Assembly (NCBI RefSeq): GCF_000013005.1
Contig: NC_007722.1
Coordinates: 1,617,501-1,681,500, forward strand
Direction of reading: 5' to 3'
Length of the DNA stretch: 64,000 nt
Origin: Erythrobacter litoralis HTCC2594
GTDB taxonomy: Bacteria > Pseudomonadota > Alphaproteobacteria > Sphingomonadales > Sphingomonadaceae
The translations under genes and the position numbers were made by a program. Position 1 is the first letter of the stretch. Each line of letters opens with the position of its first letter. Below the pieces are notes generated by a model. That model ran no database searches and was not told where the DNA came from. It was given only the letters and a program-made list of their open reading frames with translations. Positions 9,022 through 19,932 of this stretch are shown here, in pieces.

Positions 9022-9558
9022 ATGTTCGGACGGGGTTCCAAGACGATCTGGCGCGGCTTTTCGGCCGCCGCATTCGCCCTGACGCTGGCCCTGCCCGCGC
9101 AGGCGTCGACGCCCGCGGTGTTGTCCGACGGGATCTCGGACGCCGAGTTCGAACGCAGCTTCGAGCGTTTCGACGACCTTCCCGATTTGCCGGAAGCGAC
9201 TGGCAACGTCGTCGATATCGCCGCGTTCGATCCGCCTGTCGAGGTCGAGGAGGAGCCTGCCGCTCGCTCCCTCGGCATGGGCGTCGCCTCCTATTATGGG
9301 CGCAAGTTTCACGGTCGCCGGACCGCCAATGGCGAGCGGTTCGACATGAACGGCATGACCGCCGCTCACAAGACCCTGCCGTTCGGGACGAAGGTCCGGG
9401 TCACCAATGCGAGCAACGGTCGCTCGGTTGTCGTCCGGATCAACGATCGCGGGCCTTTCGTCCGCGGGCGTACCATCGACCTGTCGCGCAAGGCCGCCGG
9501 TGATCTCGGCATCATCAGCCGCGGTCACGGCCGGGTCGAGATCGAGATCCTCGACTAA
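9022..9558 (+). CDS. RlpA-like septal ring lytic transglycosylase family protein
   Basis: A 178-residue exported protein. Residues 1-28 form a signal peptide ending PAQA. An acidic linker (about 45-80) leads to a double-psi beta-barrel domain with [36 protein letters not shown] and [20 protein letters not shown]. These are the RlpA signatures, including the catalytic-type aspartate in NDRGPF. RlpA cleaves denuded peptidoglycan glycans at the division site. No lipobox cysteine and no SPOR domain are seen, so it is a short periplasmic form. ATG at 9022 is the only start giving the signal peptide. Confidence 0.88.
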   Translation: MFGRGSKTIWRGFSAAAFALTLALPAQASTPAVLSDGISDAEFERSFERFDDLPDLPEATGNVVDIAAFDPPVEVEEEPAARSLGMGVASYYGRKFHGRRTANGERFDMNGMTAAHKTLPFGTKVRVTNASNGRSVVVRINDRGPFVRGRTIDLSRKAAGDLGIISRGHGRVEIEILD

Positions 9559-9609
9559 ACCCCACGTGCTGCGGCCCTACCCGCGACCGGCAGGTGGCCT
9601 CCTTTCGCC

Positions 9610-10062
9610 CTACTCCTCCAGCTGCCCGCGGATCGCGCCGCCGGGGAACTCCGCCGTGTGCAGATTGACGTAGTAATTGCCCGGCTTCCCGCCGATCGCC
9701 TTGGCCAGCGACAGCTGCACTGTCTCGCAAGTCTGCTCGCGCTCGTCGGTCAGCGAGAGCGTCATCACCGGCTCGCCGCTTTCGCCCGGCTTGCCCTTGT
9801 GGATGTGCGCTGCGGTCATTTCGACTCCGCCGGCGCTGAAGGAATAGCACAGCTCGCCCGTCAGCAGGTCGATCTCGGCGCTGAAATCGGCGAAGCCCTC
9901 GTCCGAGCCGCCGCCGGGCACCTGCTCGCCGTCGAGCGAGGCGAAAACGAAGGCCTTGTTGGAAGGTTCGACCTCCTGCGCCGCCGCGCCCGACATGGCG
10001 GGAGCGGCAGCAAGGCCAAACGCCGCGCAGGCAGCGGCAGCGGTACGGAAACGCGCACTCAT
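9610..10062 (-). CDS. CHRD domain exported protein
   Basis: A 150-residue protein with a signal peptide (ending AAAQ, about residues 1-30) and one CHRD domain. The motifs are FADFSAEIDLLTGELCYSFS, AAHIHKGKPGESGEPVM and NYYVNLHTAEFPGGAIRGQL, the last being the domain's most conserved end. CHRD domains occur in many secreted bacterial proteins of unknown function. The start at 10062 has GGAGGA seven to twelve bases upstream on the minus strand. Probably periplasmic or secreted; no operon partner is evident. Confidence 0.8.
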   Translation of the reverse strand: MSARFRTAAAACAAFGLAAAPAMSGAAAQEVEPSNKAFVFASLDGEQVPGGGSDEGFADFSAEIDLLTGELCYSFSAGGVEMTAAHIHKGKPGESGEPVMTLSLTDEREQTCETVQLSLAKAIGGKPGNYYVNLHTAEFPGGAIRGQLEE

Positions 10063-10309
10063 GGGACCAGTCCTCCGCGCATCCCGCCGGAGCCCCGCGG
10101 GACCGCCCAGCGTTCGGGACGGCGGGAAGCGCAGCAGAGACTGTATCGGGACCCGCCGAGTCGCGGAAACATCTTTTTGGACCCGCACACCATCCGGTGT
10201 GCGAAATCCTCGCTCATACGACCTGAAGGTCGCGTCGCTGCGGGCGGGCGGTCGCCCTTGCGGCGCAACGCGCCGTTCGCGCGACGCCGCTTGGCGTGTC
10301 CGGAGCGTG

Positions 10310-10507
10310 TCAGACCACCCCGTCGCGGCGGATAGCCTGCTTGGCCTGTTCGAACTTGGCCACAGTGTCATGCGCGCCCGGCCCCGGCTCCAGCGCGATC
10401 GCGGTCTGGCAATTGGCACAGGCGCACTTCTCGCCGCGCAGCAGGGCCGCGGTATCGACGGTGATTGCGGTATTGCACACCGGACACGGCAGCGTTCGAC
10501 CTGGCAT
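10310..10507 (-). CDS. Small zinc-ribbon protein
   Basis: A 65-residue protein with two CxxC knuckles, CPVC at residues 7-10 and CANC about 20 residues later, the spacing of a zinc ribbon. The rest is a short charged helix (AHDTVAKFEQAKQAI). The ATG at 10507 has GGAGGAAAG upstream; the longer in-frame start at 10591 has none. No catalytic domain is present, so a structural or nucleic-acid/protein-binding role is likely. It follows the HTH protein gene at 10592 on the same strand after 84 bases. Confidence 0.6.
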   Translation of the reverse strand: MPGRTLPCPVCNTAITVDTAALLRGEKCACANCQTAIALEPGPGAHDTVAKFEQAKQAIRRDGVV

Positions 10508-10591
10508 TGACTTTCCTCCGACCCGAATGCGCAGGCATTGCCACACTCTGTGCGCGCCGCATTGGACGAAAACGTCATTACTTACCGGCAT

Positions 10592-11746
10592 TTAAGCATT
10601 GTCGGGAGCGCGGTCTTCACCATCCTCCCGCGAAGTCTCCTCGCGAGCCCCGTCGGCGGCCGTTTCCGGCATCGCCGTGTCCCCCATCATGCGCGCCTCG
10701 AGCTCTTCTTCGGTGGTGACGAGCCACCATTCGTCGAGGCCGCATTCGAAAGCGTCGATGCGAACCTCGTCTATGCCGGTCTCGTGCCGTCCCACGCCGT
10801 GGGGATAGCGCTCCACCCCCTCGGGCAGCGCGGCGAGCATGCGGTCGAGCCGGTGGCCGAACCACATGCAGTCGTCCTGGGTGAGCGCGGCAACCGGCCC
10901 GTTGCACGCGCCGCCGCAGGTTGCGCAGGGTGCGGGCGGCTCGACAGGTTCGCAGTGTTGCGCGTCCTCCCCTTCTCCTTCTCCCTCAGACATGGACCGC
11001 TTGGACCACTGTCCAGGGGCGAAAAAAGTATCGTCTCCCTGCGCGTCTCCAGAACCCCGTTCGTCCCCCTCACTCCGTTCATGCTGAGCCTGTCGGACTC
11101 GCAGAGGGGGCGCAGCCCCAACCAGGGTGGCTTGGTGAGATCTGGGTGCCTGCACTTCGGAAGCGCAGCTGTCGCCCAGCGACACCGGCTCAGTGCGAAC
11201 GGATGTGGGTGCCGGGTCGCCTTCACTCTCAAGCGACACGTCGATCACCCCCTCCACCGGCACCGCCTCCAGCGCCGCGGCGCGCATGCGGCCGAGCATA
11301 TCGTCGAACCCCTCCGCGAGGCGCTCGATCCGCTCATCGGTGCGCATCCGGTCGAGCCGCCCGAGATGGGCCAGCAGCAGGCGGTCGGAGTGGCGGGTGC
11401 GGTAGCCGACCATTTCGCCGTGATACCAAACCTCCTCGCGCCGTCCGTTGAGCGCGCAGTCGGCCAGCTCCGCCTCGGCCCGCCCGCGCGCGATGACGAG
11501 CGCCGCATCCCACGCCCGCCCGAAGGCAGCGGAATTGCGCCGCGCGCGATAGCAGGTCTGGTGCGAGACCCGCGCCCGCCGCGCCGCCTGGCGCACCGAG
11601 CCGGTGGTCGCCAGCGCCTCGAGAAAGGCAATCTGCCTGTCAGGGACGAATTGAGTCTGCGGCGCGCACGGATCCTCGGCGTGGAGGTCGTTCCAGAGGA
11701 TGACGGGGTGGGTGGTGTCGGGGTCGCAATCGGGACGGGGGTCCAT
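10592..11746 (-). CDS. HTH-containing hypothetical protein with repeat DNA inside its frame
   Basis: A 384-residue protein. Residues about 35-72 (RQIAFLEALATTGSVRQAARRARVSHQTCYRARR) look like a helix-turn-helix of the type in phage terminase small subunits. Residues about 75-160 are helical and charged. The middle (about 195-265) is low-complexity and is partly encoded by two dispersed repeats, at 10988-11027 and 11072-11094. The C-terminal third has a cysteine cluster PCATCGGACNGP near 278-290, then an acidic domain. I do not recognise the full family; DNA binding is an inference from the HTH only. ATG at 11746 gives MDPRPDCDPDTTHPV. Confidence 0.6.
   Translation of the reverse strand: MDPRPDCDPDTTHPVILWNDLHAEDPCAPQTQFVPDRQIAFLEALATTGSVRQAARRARVSHQTCYRARRNSAAFGRAWDAALVIARGRAEAELADCALNGRREEVWYHGEMVGYRTRHSDRLLLAHLGRLDRMRTDERIERLAEGFDDMLGRMRAAALEAVPVEGVIDVSLESEGDPAPTSVRTEPVSLGDSCASEVQAPRSHQATLVGAAPPLRVRQAQHERSEGDERGSGDAQGDDTFFAPGQWSKRSMSEGEGEGEDAQHCEPVEPPAPCATCGGACNGPVAALTQDDCMWFGHRLDRMLAALPEGVERYPHGVGRHETGIDEVRIDAFECGLDEWWLVTTEEELEARMMGDTAMPETAADGAREETSREDGEDRAPDNA
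10988..11027 (+). repeat. 40-bp dispersed repeat, copy 2
   Basis: Inverted copy of 2341-2380 (37/40 matches). It lies inside the coding frame of the HTH protein, where it is read without a stop as PGQWSKRSM on the minus strand. A half copy of the palindromic element found complete at 43425-43517 lies close by at 11072-11094 (CCGTTC-x-GCTGAGCCTGTCG). Confidence 0.75.
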
Positions 11747-11851
11747 GGTTCACCTGTGGGGTTGAGGGTCAGGGAACCGGGCTAGGTATACAGATTGGGG
11801 GGTGTAGGACAGCTTTCTCGAACGGAGAGTTTCGACTGCGAAATTTTTCAG

Positions 11852-12139
11852 TCACAAAGCGGCGACTATCTTCACCATTGTGGAGTCTTGAGGATTGTAT
11901 CCCGGCCTCGGACCTACGAATTCCTCGGACGTAAGCTCAAGGCCACTGATTTGCTCAAGAAGGAAGCTTCTAAAGGATTGGCCTGATCCGCCACTAATCT
12001 GAAAGGCACTTAGAGCTAGATTGCCCTTAGTGTTCACTCCGACAAGATGCGGTTCCACGATCCGTAACGCTTCCTTGTACGTGAAGCTGACTATCCTTCG
12101 GTGCTCGATCGCCTCGCTGAGTATATCGACATCAGTCAT
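11852..12139 (-). CDS. Small WYL-like domain protein, partner of the OLD nuclease
   Basis: A 95-residue protein. The order IVSFTYKEALRIVEPHLVGV, then KGNLALSAFQISGGSG, then FRSFLLEQISGLE resembles the WYL domain, a ligand-sensing module common in defence-gene regulators, here without any DNA-binding domain. ATG at 12139 has GAGG at good spacing; a TTG at 12154 would add five residues. When the IS at 12173-13442 is removed, the upstream nuclease gene ends with a TGA at 12132-12134, so the two genes overlapped by 8 nt. The IS now separates it from its promoter, so it may be silent. Confidence 0.6.
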   Translation of the reverse strand: MTDVDILSEAIEHRRIVSFTYKEALRIVEPHLVGVNTKGNLALSAFQISGGSGQSFRSFLLEQISGLELTSEEFVGPRPGYNPQDSTMVKIVAAL

Positions 12140-12238
12140 TGAAAATTGCCTCAATTATTTGATCAAGGGTCTTGACGTGACCCCCTGATTTTCCTCCAAG
12201 TTGGATTAGAGTCCGGCCCTGACAGAAGGACGGACGAG

Positions 12239-12505
12239 ATGAAGAGAACGAGGTTTTCAGAAGAGCAGATCATCGGCGTGCTCAAGGAGGCGGAGGCGGG
12301 AGCGAAGACCGCCGACCTGGCCCGGCGACACGGGGTTTCGGAAGCGACGATCTACAACTGGAAGTCGAAGTATGGTGGGCTGGAGGTGTCTGATGCCCGG
12401 CGGCTCAAGGAGCTCGAGAGCGAGAACGCCAAGCTCAAGCGCCTGCTGGCCGACACGATGCTGGACAAAGCGGCGTTGAAGGATCTTCTGGCAAAAAAGT
12501 TCTGA
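12239..12505 (+). CDS. IS3-family transposase OrfA
   Basis: An 88-residue protein with an N-terminal helix-turn-helix ([17 protein letters not shown], then [15 protein letters not shown]) that binds the IS ends. A leucine-zipper-like helix ([18 protein letters not shown]) follows for multimerisation. It ends just after the heptamer AAAAAAG at 12493-12499, where ribosomes can slip by -1 to make the OrfAB transposase. Length and sequence order fit IS407-group OrfA. Confidence 0.92.
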   Translation: MKRTRFSEEQIIGVLKEAEAGAKTADLARRHGVSEATIYNWKSKYGGLEVSDARRLKELESENAKLKRLLADTMLDKAALKDLLAKKF

Positions 12506-13410
12506 CGCCCGCCGCGCAGCGGGAAGCTGTCGCTCATCTTCAGGCATGCCACGGGATGAGCGAGCGGCGGGCGTGCCGTGTCATCGATGCCGATCGCAAG
12601 AGCGTGCGTTACCGTTCCACCCGGGGCGATGACGCCGATCTGCGTGAGAAGCTGCGCGAGCTGGCCAACCAGCGACGGCGGTTCGGCTATCGCCGTCTGC
12701 ACATCCTGCTGCGCCGGGAGGGGATCATGATCAACCGGAAGAAGACCCAGAGGCTCTACAAGGAGGAAGGCTTGGCGGTGAGGCGTCGACGCAGTCGCAG
12801 GCGCGCAGTCGGCACGAGGGCACCTGCTCCGGTGCTCGCCTTACCGAACCAGCGCTGGAGCCTGGACTTCGTGCACGACCAGATGGCGTCGGGCAGGAGG
12901 TTCCGGGTGCTCAACGTGGTCGATGACGTGACAAGGGAGTGTCTGGCAGCGGTGCCGGACACGTCGATCTCTGGTCGCCGTGTCGTTCGAGAGCTGACCG
13001 AGCTGATCGCCCAGCGTGGCAAGCCCGGCATGATCGTCAGCGACAACGGAACCGAGCTCACCAGCAACGCCGTGCTGGCATGGTGCGGCGAGATCGGCGT
13101 CGAGTGGCATTATATCGCGCCCGGAAGGCCGATGCAGAATGGCTATGTCGAGAGCTTCAACGGTCGCATGCGGGACGAACTGCTCAACGAGACGCTGTTC
13201 ATGAGCATGGCCCATGCCCGTGTCGAGATCGCCGCCTGGGTGGATGATTACAACCGGGAGCGACCGCACTCATCGCTTGGCTACGCAACACCGGCGGCGT
13301 TCGCCGCCGAACTGGATAAGCAATGGCCTGCTTCGCTACGCCCTACGGGCTCCACTACGCAGCCCATTGCTTCAATCGCGCTTATGCGCAAAACAACCGC
13401 CCGGCTCTAA
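12499..13410 (+). CDS. IS3-family transposase OrfB (catalytic part, made as OrfAB by -1 frameshift)
   Basis: The frame lies -1 relative to orfA and continues without a stop from the slippery site through [20 protein letters not shown] to TAG... at 13408-13410. An HTH_21-like segment ([16 protein letters not shown]) precedes the rve integrase core. The DDE residues are seen in WSLDFVHDQ (D), VSDNGTEL (D) and [16 protein letters not shown] (E). The in-frame ATG at 12556 (MSERRAC) could allow separate OrfB. The catalytic triad and length (about 300 residues) are intact. Confidence 0.9.
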   Translation, partial: VLTPAAQREAVAHLQACHGMSERRACRVIDADRKSVRYRSTRGDDADLREKLRELANQRRRFGYRRLHILLRREGIMINRKKTQRLYKEEGLAVRRRRSRRRAVGTRAPAPVLALPNQRWSLDFVHDQMASGRRFRVLNVVDDVTRECLAAVPDTSISGRRVVRELTELIAQRGKPGMIVSDNGTELTSNAVLAWCGEIGVEWHYIAPGRPMQNGYVESFNGRMRDELLNETLFMSMAHARVEIAAWVDDYNRERPHSSLGYATPAAFAAELDKQWPASLRPTGSTTQPIASIALMRKTTARL

Positions 13411-15346
13411 TCCCAGCTGGGGGAAAGCTGGGGGTCACGTCAGTCTCGCTGCGATGCCCCGCCAGATTGCAGGTCATAAGGACTTGAGTCATCGCGGCTG
13501 GCACCTTTCTGACTTGCCTACTCTCCAGACCGTAATCGTATCCGGCCTTGCCTACTGCTTCATCAAATAGATTTGCCCCTATTTCAGCCTTGAGATGCCG
13601 CCCCAACTCAGTTTCGAAGCTCGCGAATTGTGGACAAACATACGTACGAACTTCTTCTGGATTAGATTCGCCCATCAGTTTTTGAATTTGGACATTTACA
13701 TGCGCTTTCTTCTCATGATCCTTTGTTTTGTGACCATCAGAATCGAAAAGCACAAAAATTGGGATGCCTAAGCTACGAAAAATAATGAGAGGCTTGTCCA
13801 GGTTCGTCTTCCCCCCCACTTCGATCAGAGCAATTCCAGAAGCTTCGAATGACTTGTCGCTCATTCTCGCCGCTGCTCTAAGTGCTGCGACATCGCTCGT
13901 CCCTTCGACCAGCACTACCTTACTTGCGAAGAAGCCTTCTGCTACCAACGGTGTTAAAGTATGAAGCCGCACCTTTAGGGCTTCAGGATTGAGGTGCTTT
14001 TCCGGGTCTTCCGATACACCCGCGAGCTGGTCCACAACATGCTGGTATGAAACCTGACTGACGGTTGACGTGGATTTCTCATCCTCATCGAGCGAACGAT
14101 GGATTACACGGATTTCTTCGAAACGGTCTGTTGCCAGAAAGTGCGGAGAATGTGAGCAGAGGATTAGCTGAACAGACTGTGCGCCTTTATGAGCATCCAA
14201 ATCACTCAAATTACGGAGCACCTCAGCGAAATGCCTTTGCTTCGTCGGATGTTGATATAGCTCCGGTTCTTCAATCGCCAGAATGATCGAGTGGGAAGTT
14301 GGACCGTCTTCGCTTTCTTCTTCGCCGCTATCTTGTTCAGTATCATGAAGAGCAAGAGCTAAGTGCTGAAGGATAGTGAAAATAAAGGCGCGCTGAAGGC
14401 CGTGCCCTTTGCCCTCAACTGGTCCCTTGTAGCCTTGCTCGGTAAGAAGGGTCTCAGCGGAAGGCAAAGGAAGGGGAAGCGGCTCCACTTCTTTCCAATT
14501 CAGTTCGACCTCACTTTCTCCGTAGAAGTTCGTAAGAGTTGAAGTCAGAAGCCCCGAAAGCTCATCTAGTTCACCAATATTTTCCGGCGAAACCAAATCC
14601 TTGTATCGCTCATCCATCTCGGTTTGAAATTCTTTTATTTCCTTTTTTGCTTGAAGAATGGTGCGAACATACAGTTCGAGTAATTGGCCAATAACTGCCT
14701 TCTTGCTGTCGACTGCATCTATGGACGCGTCTCTGACCGCTGGGATGAATACAAAAGAAACGAAACGTTGGAGTCCACCCCGCGCGACGTTGGCAAAACC
14801 CTCAAATTGACCATCATCCATCGCCAAAACGCAATTGTCGGAATTATTCTCTTCCCACTCTGACATCGCAGTTAAGGCATCAGCGATGCGTGTACACTTT
14901 GTGAGACCAGGAAAATCTCCAGTCTCTGTAAGCGCATTGTAGGCGCTTTTTTGATCATTTGCCGTTGGTAAATTCCGAACCTCGTCGAATGCTTGGTGCC
15001 TGTAGGCAAACCCAAAGTATCTTCCATTCTCTCGACCTAGCGACGAACTGCGAAAAACGCGGACTATCCTCAGCGTTCCTCCGTGCACGCGCGCCGCATA
15101 GCGCTCCAATTCATCGGCCTGTAGTTCAGTGAATGACAATCCGATTTCGATGGGGTCGCTTACATTTCCATCGTGAAAATCCTCCAATGTGACCGCTGAG
15201 CTCTTCGAAAAGAACTTATCGATAGCCTTTAGAACGCAGGACTTTCCAACGCCGTTTGATCCGATCAGCGTCGTAACATCGTCGATGTTTATCTCCAATT
15301 CGGAGATTGCTCGAAAATTCTTTATGTAGACCGTCTCAAGTCGCAT
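13382..15346 (-). CDS. OLD-family ATP-dependent endonuclease, C-terminal end altered by IS insertion
   Basis: A 654-residue protein. The N-terminal ABC/SMC-like ATPase has Walker A GSNGVGKS (29-36) and, after a long insert, the Walker B region [14 protein letters not shown], then [18 protein letters not shown] nuclease domain follows: [19 protein letters not shown] has the metal-binding glutamate, [10 protein letters not shown] has the DxD. This is the OLD layout, known from P2 Old and GajA. Host sequence ends at 13443; the last 19 residues come from the IS. Without the IS and one GTCT copy, the frame would continue LDQIIEAIFND and stop, overlapping the WYL-like gene by 8 nt. Base composition is clearly AT-richer than its neighbours, a sign of transfer. 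Only 11 residues are lost, so activity may persist. Confidence 0.85.
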   Translation of the reverse strand: MRLETVYIKNFRAISELEINIDDVTTLIGSNGVGKSCVLKAIDKFFSKSSAVTLEDFHDGNVSDPIEIGLSFTELQADELERYAARVHGGTLRIVRVFRSSSLGRENGRYFGFAYRHQAFDEVRNLPTANDQKSAYNALTETGDFPGLTKCTRIADALTAMSEWEENNSDNCVLAMDDGQFEGFANVARGGLQRFVSFVFIPAVRDASIDAVDSKKAVIGQLLELYVRTILQAKKEIKEFQTEMDERYKDLVSPENIGELDELSGLLTSTLTNFYGESEVELNWKEVEPLPLPLPSAETLLTEQGYKGPVEGKGHGLQRAFIFTILQHLALALHDTEQDSGEEESEDGPTSHSIILAIEEPELYQHPTKQRHFAEVLRNLSDLDAHKGAQSVQLILCSHSPHFLATDRFEEIRVIHRSLDEDEKSTSTVSQVSYQHVVDQLAGVSEDPEKHLNPEALKVRLHTLTPLVAEGFFASKVVLVEGTSDVAALRAAARMSDKSFEASGIALIEVGGKTNLDKPLIIFRSLGIPIFVLFDSDGHKTKDHEKKAHVNVQIQKLMGESNPEEVRTYVCPQFASFETELGRHLKAEIGANLFDEAVGKAGYDYGLESRQVRKVPAAMTQVLMTCNLAGHRSETDVTPSFPPAGIRAGRLFCA

Positions 15347-15432
15347 GGCGCAAACGTACTTGAGAATGGCGAACGCATGTAGTCCGCACTCGAATTAATC
15401 GACAGCATTCATCATACTACATCTTTAAGCAC

Positions 15433-15627
15433 CTATTCCGCCGCCTCCGCCTGCCGCTCCAGCATCGGTTTCAAATACTGCCCCGTATAACTCCCCTTCA
15501 CCGTCGCAACCTCTTCGGGGGCACCCTGCGCGACAACCTCGCCACCCCGCACACCGCCATCCGGCCCAAGATCAAGGATATGATCCGCAGTCTTGATCAC
15601 ATCCAGATTGTGCTCGATCACCACCAC
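15433..15627 (-). pseudogene. Fragment of a second uvrA 3' end
   Basis: The frame reads [19 protein letters not shown]... and ends [16 protein letters not shown], an unmistakable UvrA C terminus. It parallels the end of the complete uvrA gene next door ([18 protein letters not shown]...[16 protein letters not shown]) but differs at roughly a third of positions. It has no start and no ATPase domain of its own, so it is a remnant. It begins exactly at a palindromic repeat (15627-15645), which separates it from the intact gene. It marks a recombination boundary next to the OLD-nuclease island. Confidence 0.85.
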
Positions 15628-15645
15628 CCCGGATCAAGTCCGGGG
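15627..15645. repeat. Palindromic repeat at the uvrA duplication junction
   Basis: CCCCGGATCAAGTCCGGGG is a palindrome with 7-bp arms. It lies between the stop of uvrA (15663) and the start of the duplicated uvrA 3' fragment. I recall this palindrome as a frequent dispersed repeat in Sphingomonadales, but could not check its copy number. Confidence 0.7.
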
Positions 15646-15662
15646 CAGGCCTTCTGTCATCG

Positions 15663-18590
<2,928 letters not shown>

Positions 18591-18599
18591 GTATGGCGT

Positions 18600-18614
18600 G
18601 TTCCCGTTGTGTTC
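18600..18614. promoter_or_regulatory. LexA (SOS) box upstream of uvrA
   Basis: GTTCCCGTTGTGTTC fits the alphaproteobacterial LexA site GTTC-N7-GTTC exactly. It lies 10 bp before the uvrA start codon and in the gap to the divergent gene at 18761. Binding there would block uvrA transcription until DNA damage. Confidence 0.7.
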
Positions 18615-18760
18615 GGATATGTCAAGGACCCGCAGCGACTTGCCCGCTCCGGTGTAGTGCCAATCGAGCGAACGGGCTGGAGGGATGTTCCGACAATGTG
18701 GGTTTGGCCGGAAAATATGCAACGTCGGGAGCGGCGAGGCGCTTTGTTCGTTTCCGCGTC

Positions 18761-19750
18761 ATGGTCATCAGGAAAGCCGTTCTCACCGCTGTCTGCACTT
18801 TTGCGCTCATGGCCGCCTGCTCGGCGCCTGAGAATGTCGACGACACGGCAAGCGAAGTCGAAGCGACGATCGAGCTCGGCGAACCGGTTACATCCCTGTC
18901 TGCGATAGAAGGGTTCTGGCTGGTCGAGCGATTTGGCGAGTTCGAGCCGAGCTGGCAGAACGAGGTGCCCTGGCGGCGCGCCTATGTCGAGATCGGGCCG
19001 AGGGGGTTTACATACAGTATCGGTTGCAACCGCTCGGGAAATTCCGCGCGGATCGGCACGGGCGGCATTCTCGAGGACACAGGCAACGGCGTGCGCACGC
19101 AGACGCTGATGGGCTGCGGAAACGAAGTGGAGAAGCGAGACACCCGTTTCTCCAGCTTTTTCGGCAGCGGCCCGCAGGTTCTTCGGCTGGGCGAGCACCG
19201 GTTGCTATTGAGCAGCAAGGCCGGCGAGCTCGTGCTGGTCGATCCGGAGGCATGGCGCCTCGCCAATATCCCTGATTTCGACTTCGTCACGCAGCGATGG
19301 GTCCCGCGCATGACGCTGAGCTACGATGGCTGGCAGTCGACGGGCTTCGGAATCGGTGCAGGCGGGGACGTTGACACAGGCGTCATCACCATCGCGCCGG
19401 ACCGTATCGTCTGGTCCCGCTGTCCCGACAGCCCCGTTGCGATTGCCTGGAGTGAAAGCGGACGGCTTCGCAATACCGGCGGCGACACGGCACCGTGCAG
19501 GGCGGTGACCCGCGCCACGCGCGACGGCCCGCAACAGGTGATGGCAATGCTGGTTTCCGACCCGGCTGTTATTCGCACCGGTTCCCACGAGATCGCGCTG
19601 ATCGCCGGTACTGGCGCAAAGGGCACGGCAATCTACCTGCAGAGCGAGGAGAGCGTCCTCGATCCGGCGCCGCCGCCTCCCCTGCCGGAGGACGCGGTGA
19701 GACCAACGCCCCCACCGACGCCGCCTGCCCCGACCTCCGCGACCGACTGA
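18761..19750 (+). CDS. Lipoprotein with META/HslJ-like repeats
   Basis: A 329-residue exported protein. The start MVIRKAVLTAVCTFALMAAC is a lipoprotein signal with lipobox-like MAAC. Two related segments of about 100 residues each (IEGFWLVERFGEF...ITYSIGCN-type and GWQSTGFGIGAGGD...IVWSRCPDS) carry features of the META/HslJ fold, with paired cysteines. The C-terminal tail is proline-rich. ATG at 18761 fits the signal peptide; earlier in-frame codons lie over the uvrA promoter. Probably an outer-membrane or periplasmic lipoprotein; the function is unknown. Confidence 0.65.
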   Translation: MVIRKAVLTAVCTFALMAACSAPENVDDTASEVEATIELGEPVTSLSAIEGFWLVERFGEFEPSWQNEVPWRRAYVEIGPRGFTYSIGCNRSGNSARIGTGGILEDTGNGVRTQTLMGCGNEVEKRDTRFSSFFGSGPQVLRLGEHRLLLSSKAGELVLVDPEAWRLANIPDFDFVTQRWVPRMTLSYDGWQSTGFGIGAGGDVDTGVITIAPDRIVWSRCPDSPVAIAWSESGRLRNTGGDTAPCRAVTRATRDGPQQVMAMLVSDPAVIRTGSHEIALIAGTGAKGTAIYLQSEESVLDPAPPPPLPEDAVRPTPPPTPPAPTSATD

Positions 19751-19932
19751 TGGATCGCGTCTCCGCTGTGCGGATGTATGTCGTGATCCGTAGCGCGTTC
19801 TTGTCCGAATGCGGTCTTCGCGCCTGACCACACCTACGCGCTCCTCCTTATCACTGCGATAGCAGGGCCCTCATTCCATCGCCCTAGCGTGACTCCAATG
19901 GCGTATCGTGCGCCGATGGAGACTGACCCGCG

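Larger units (their letters stand above)
12173..13442 (+). mobile_element. IS3-family insertion sequence (IS407-like), 1270 bp
   Basis: The element starts with TGACGTGACCCCC and ends with its inverse; the inverted repeats continue imperfectly for about 35 bases, to GGATTAGAG on both sides. The ends are 5'-TG...CA-3' as in IS3 elements. The 4-bp direct repeat GTCT flanks it at 12169-12172 and 13443-13446, the target duplication length usual for the IS407 group. It holds two overlapping frames, orfA and orfB, with a slippery A6G. Both frames are full length, so it may be active. It sits near the 3' end of the OLD-family gene, in the opposite orientation. Confidence 0.93.

Noticed and set aside
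10538..11785. Plus-strand frame of 415 codons opposite the HTH protein
   Set aside because: No domain and no ribosome binding site; the minus-strand frame has a helix-turn-helix and a sensible start.
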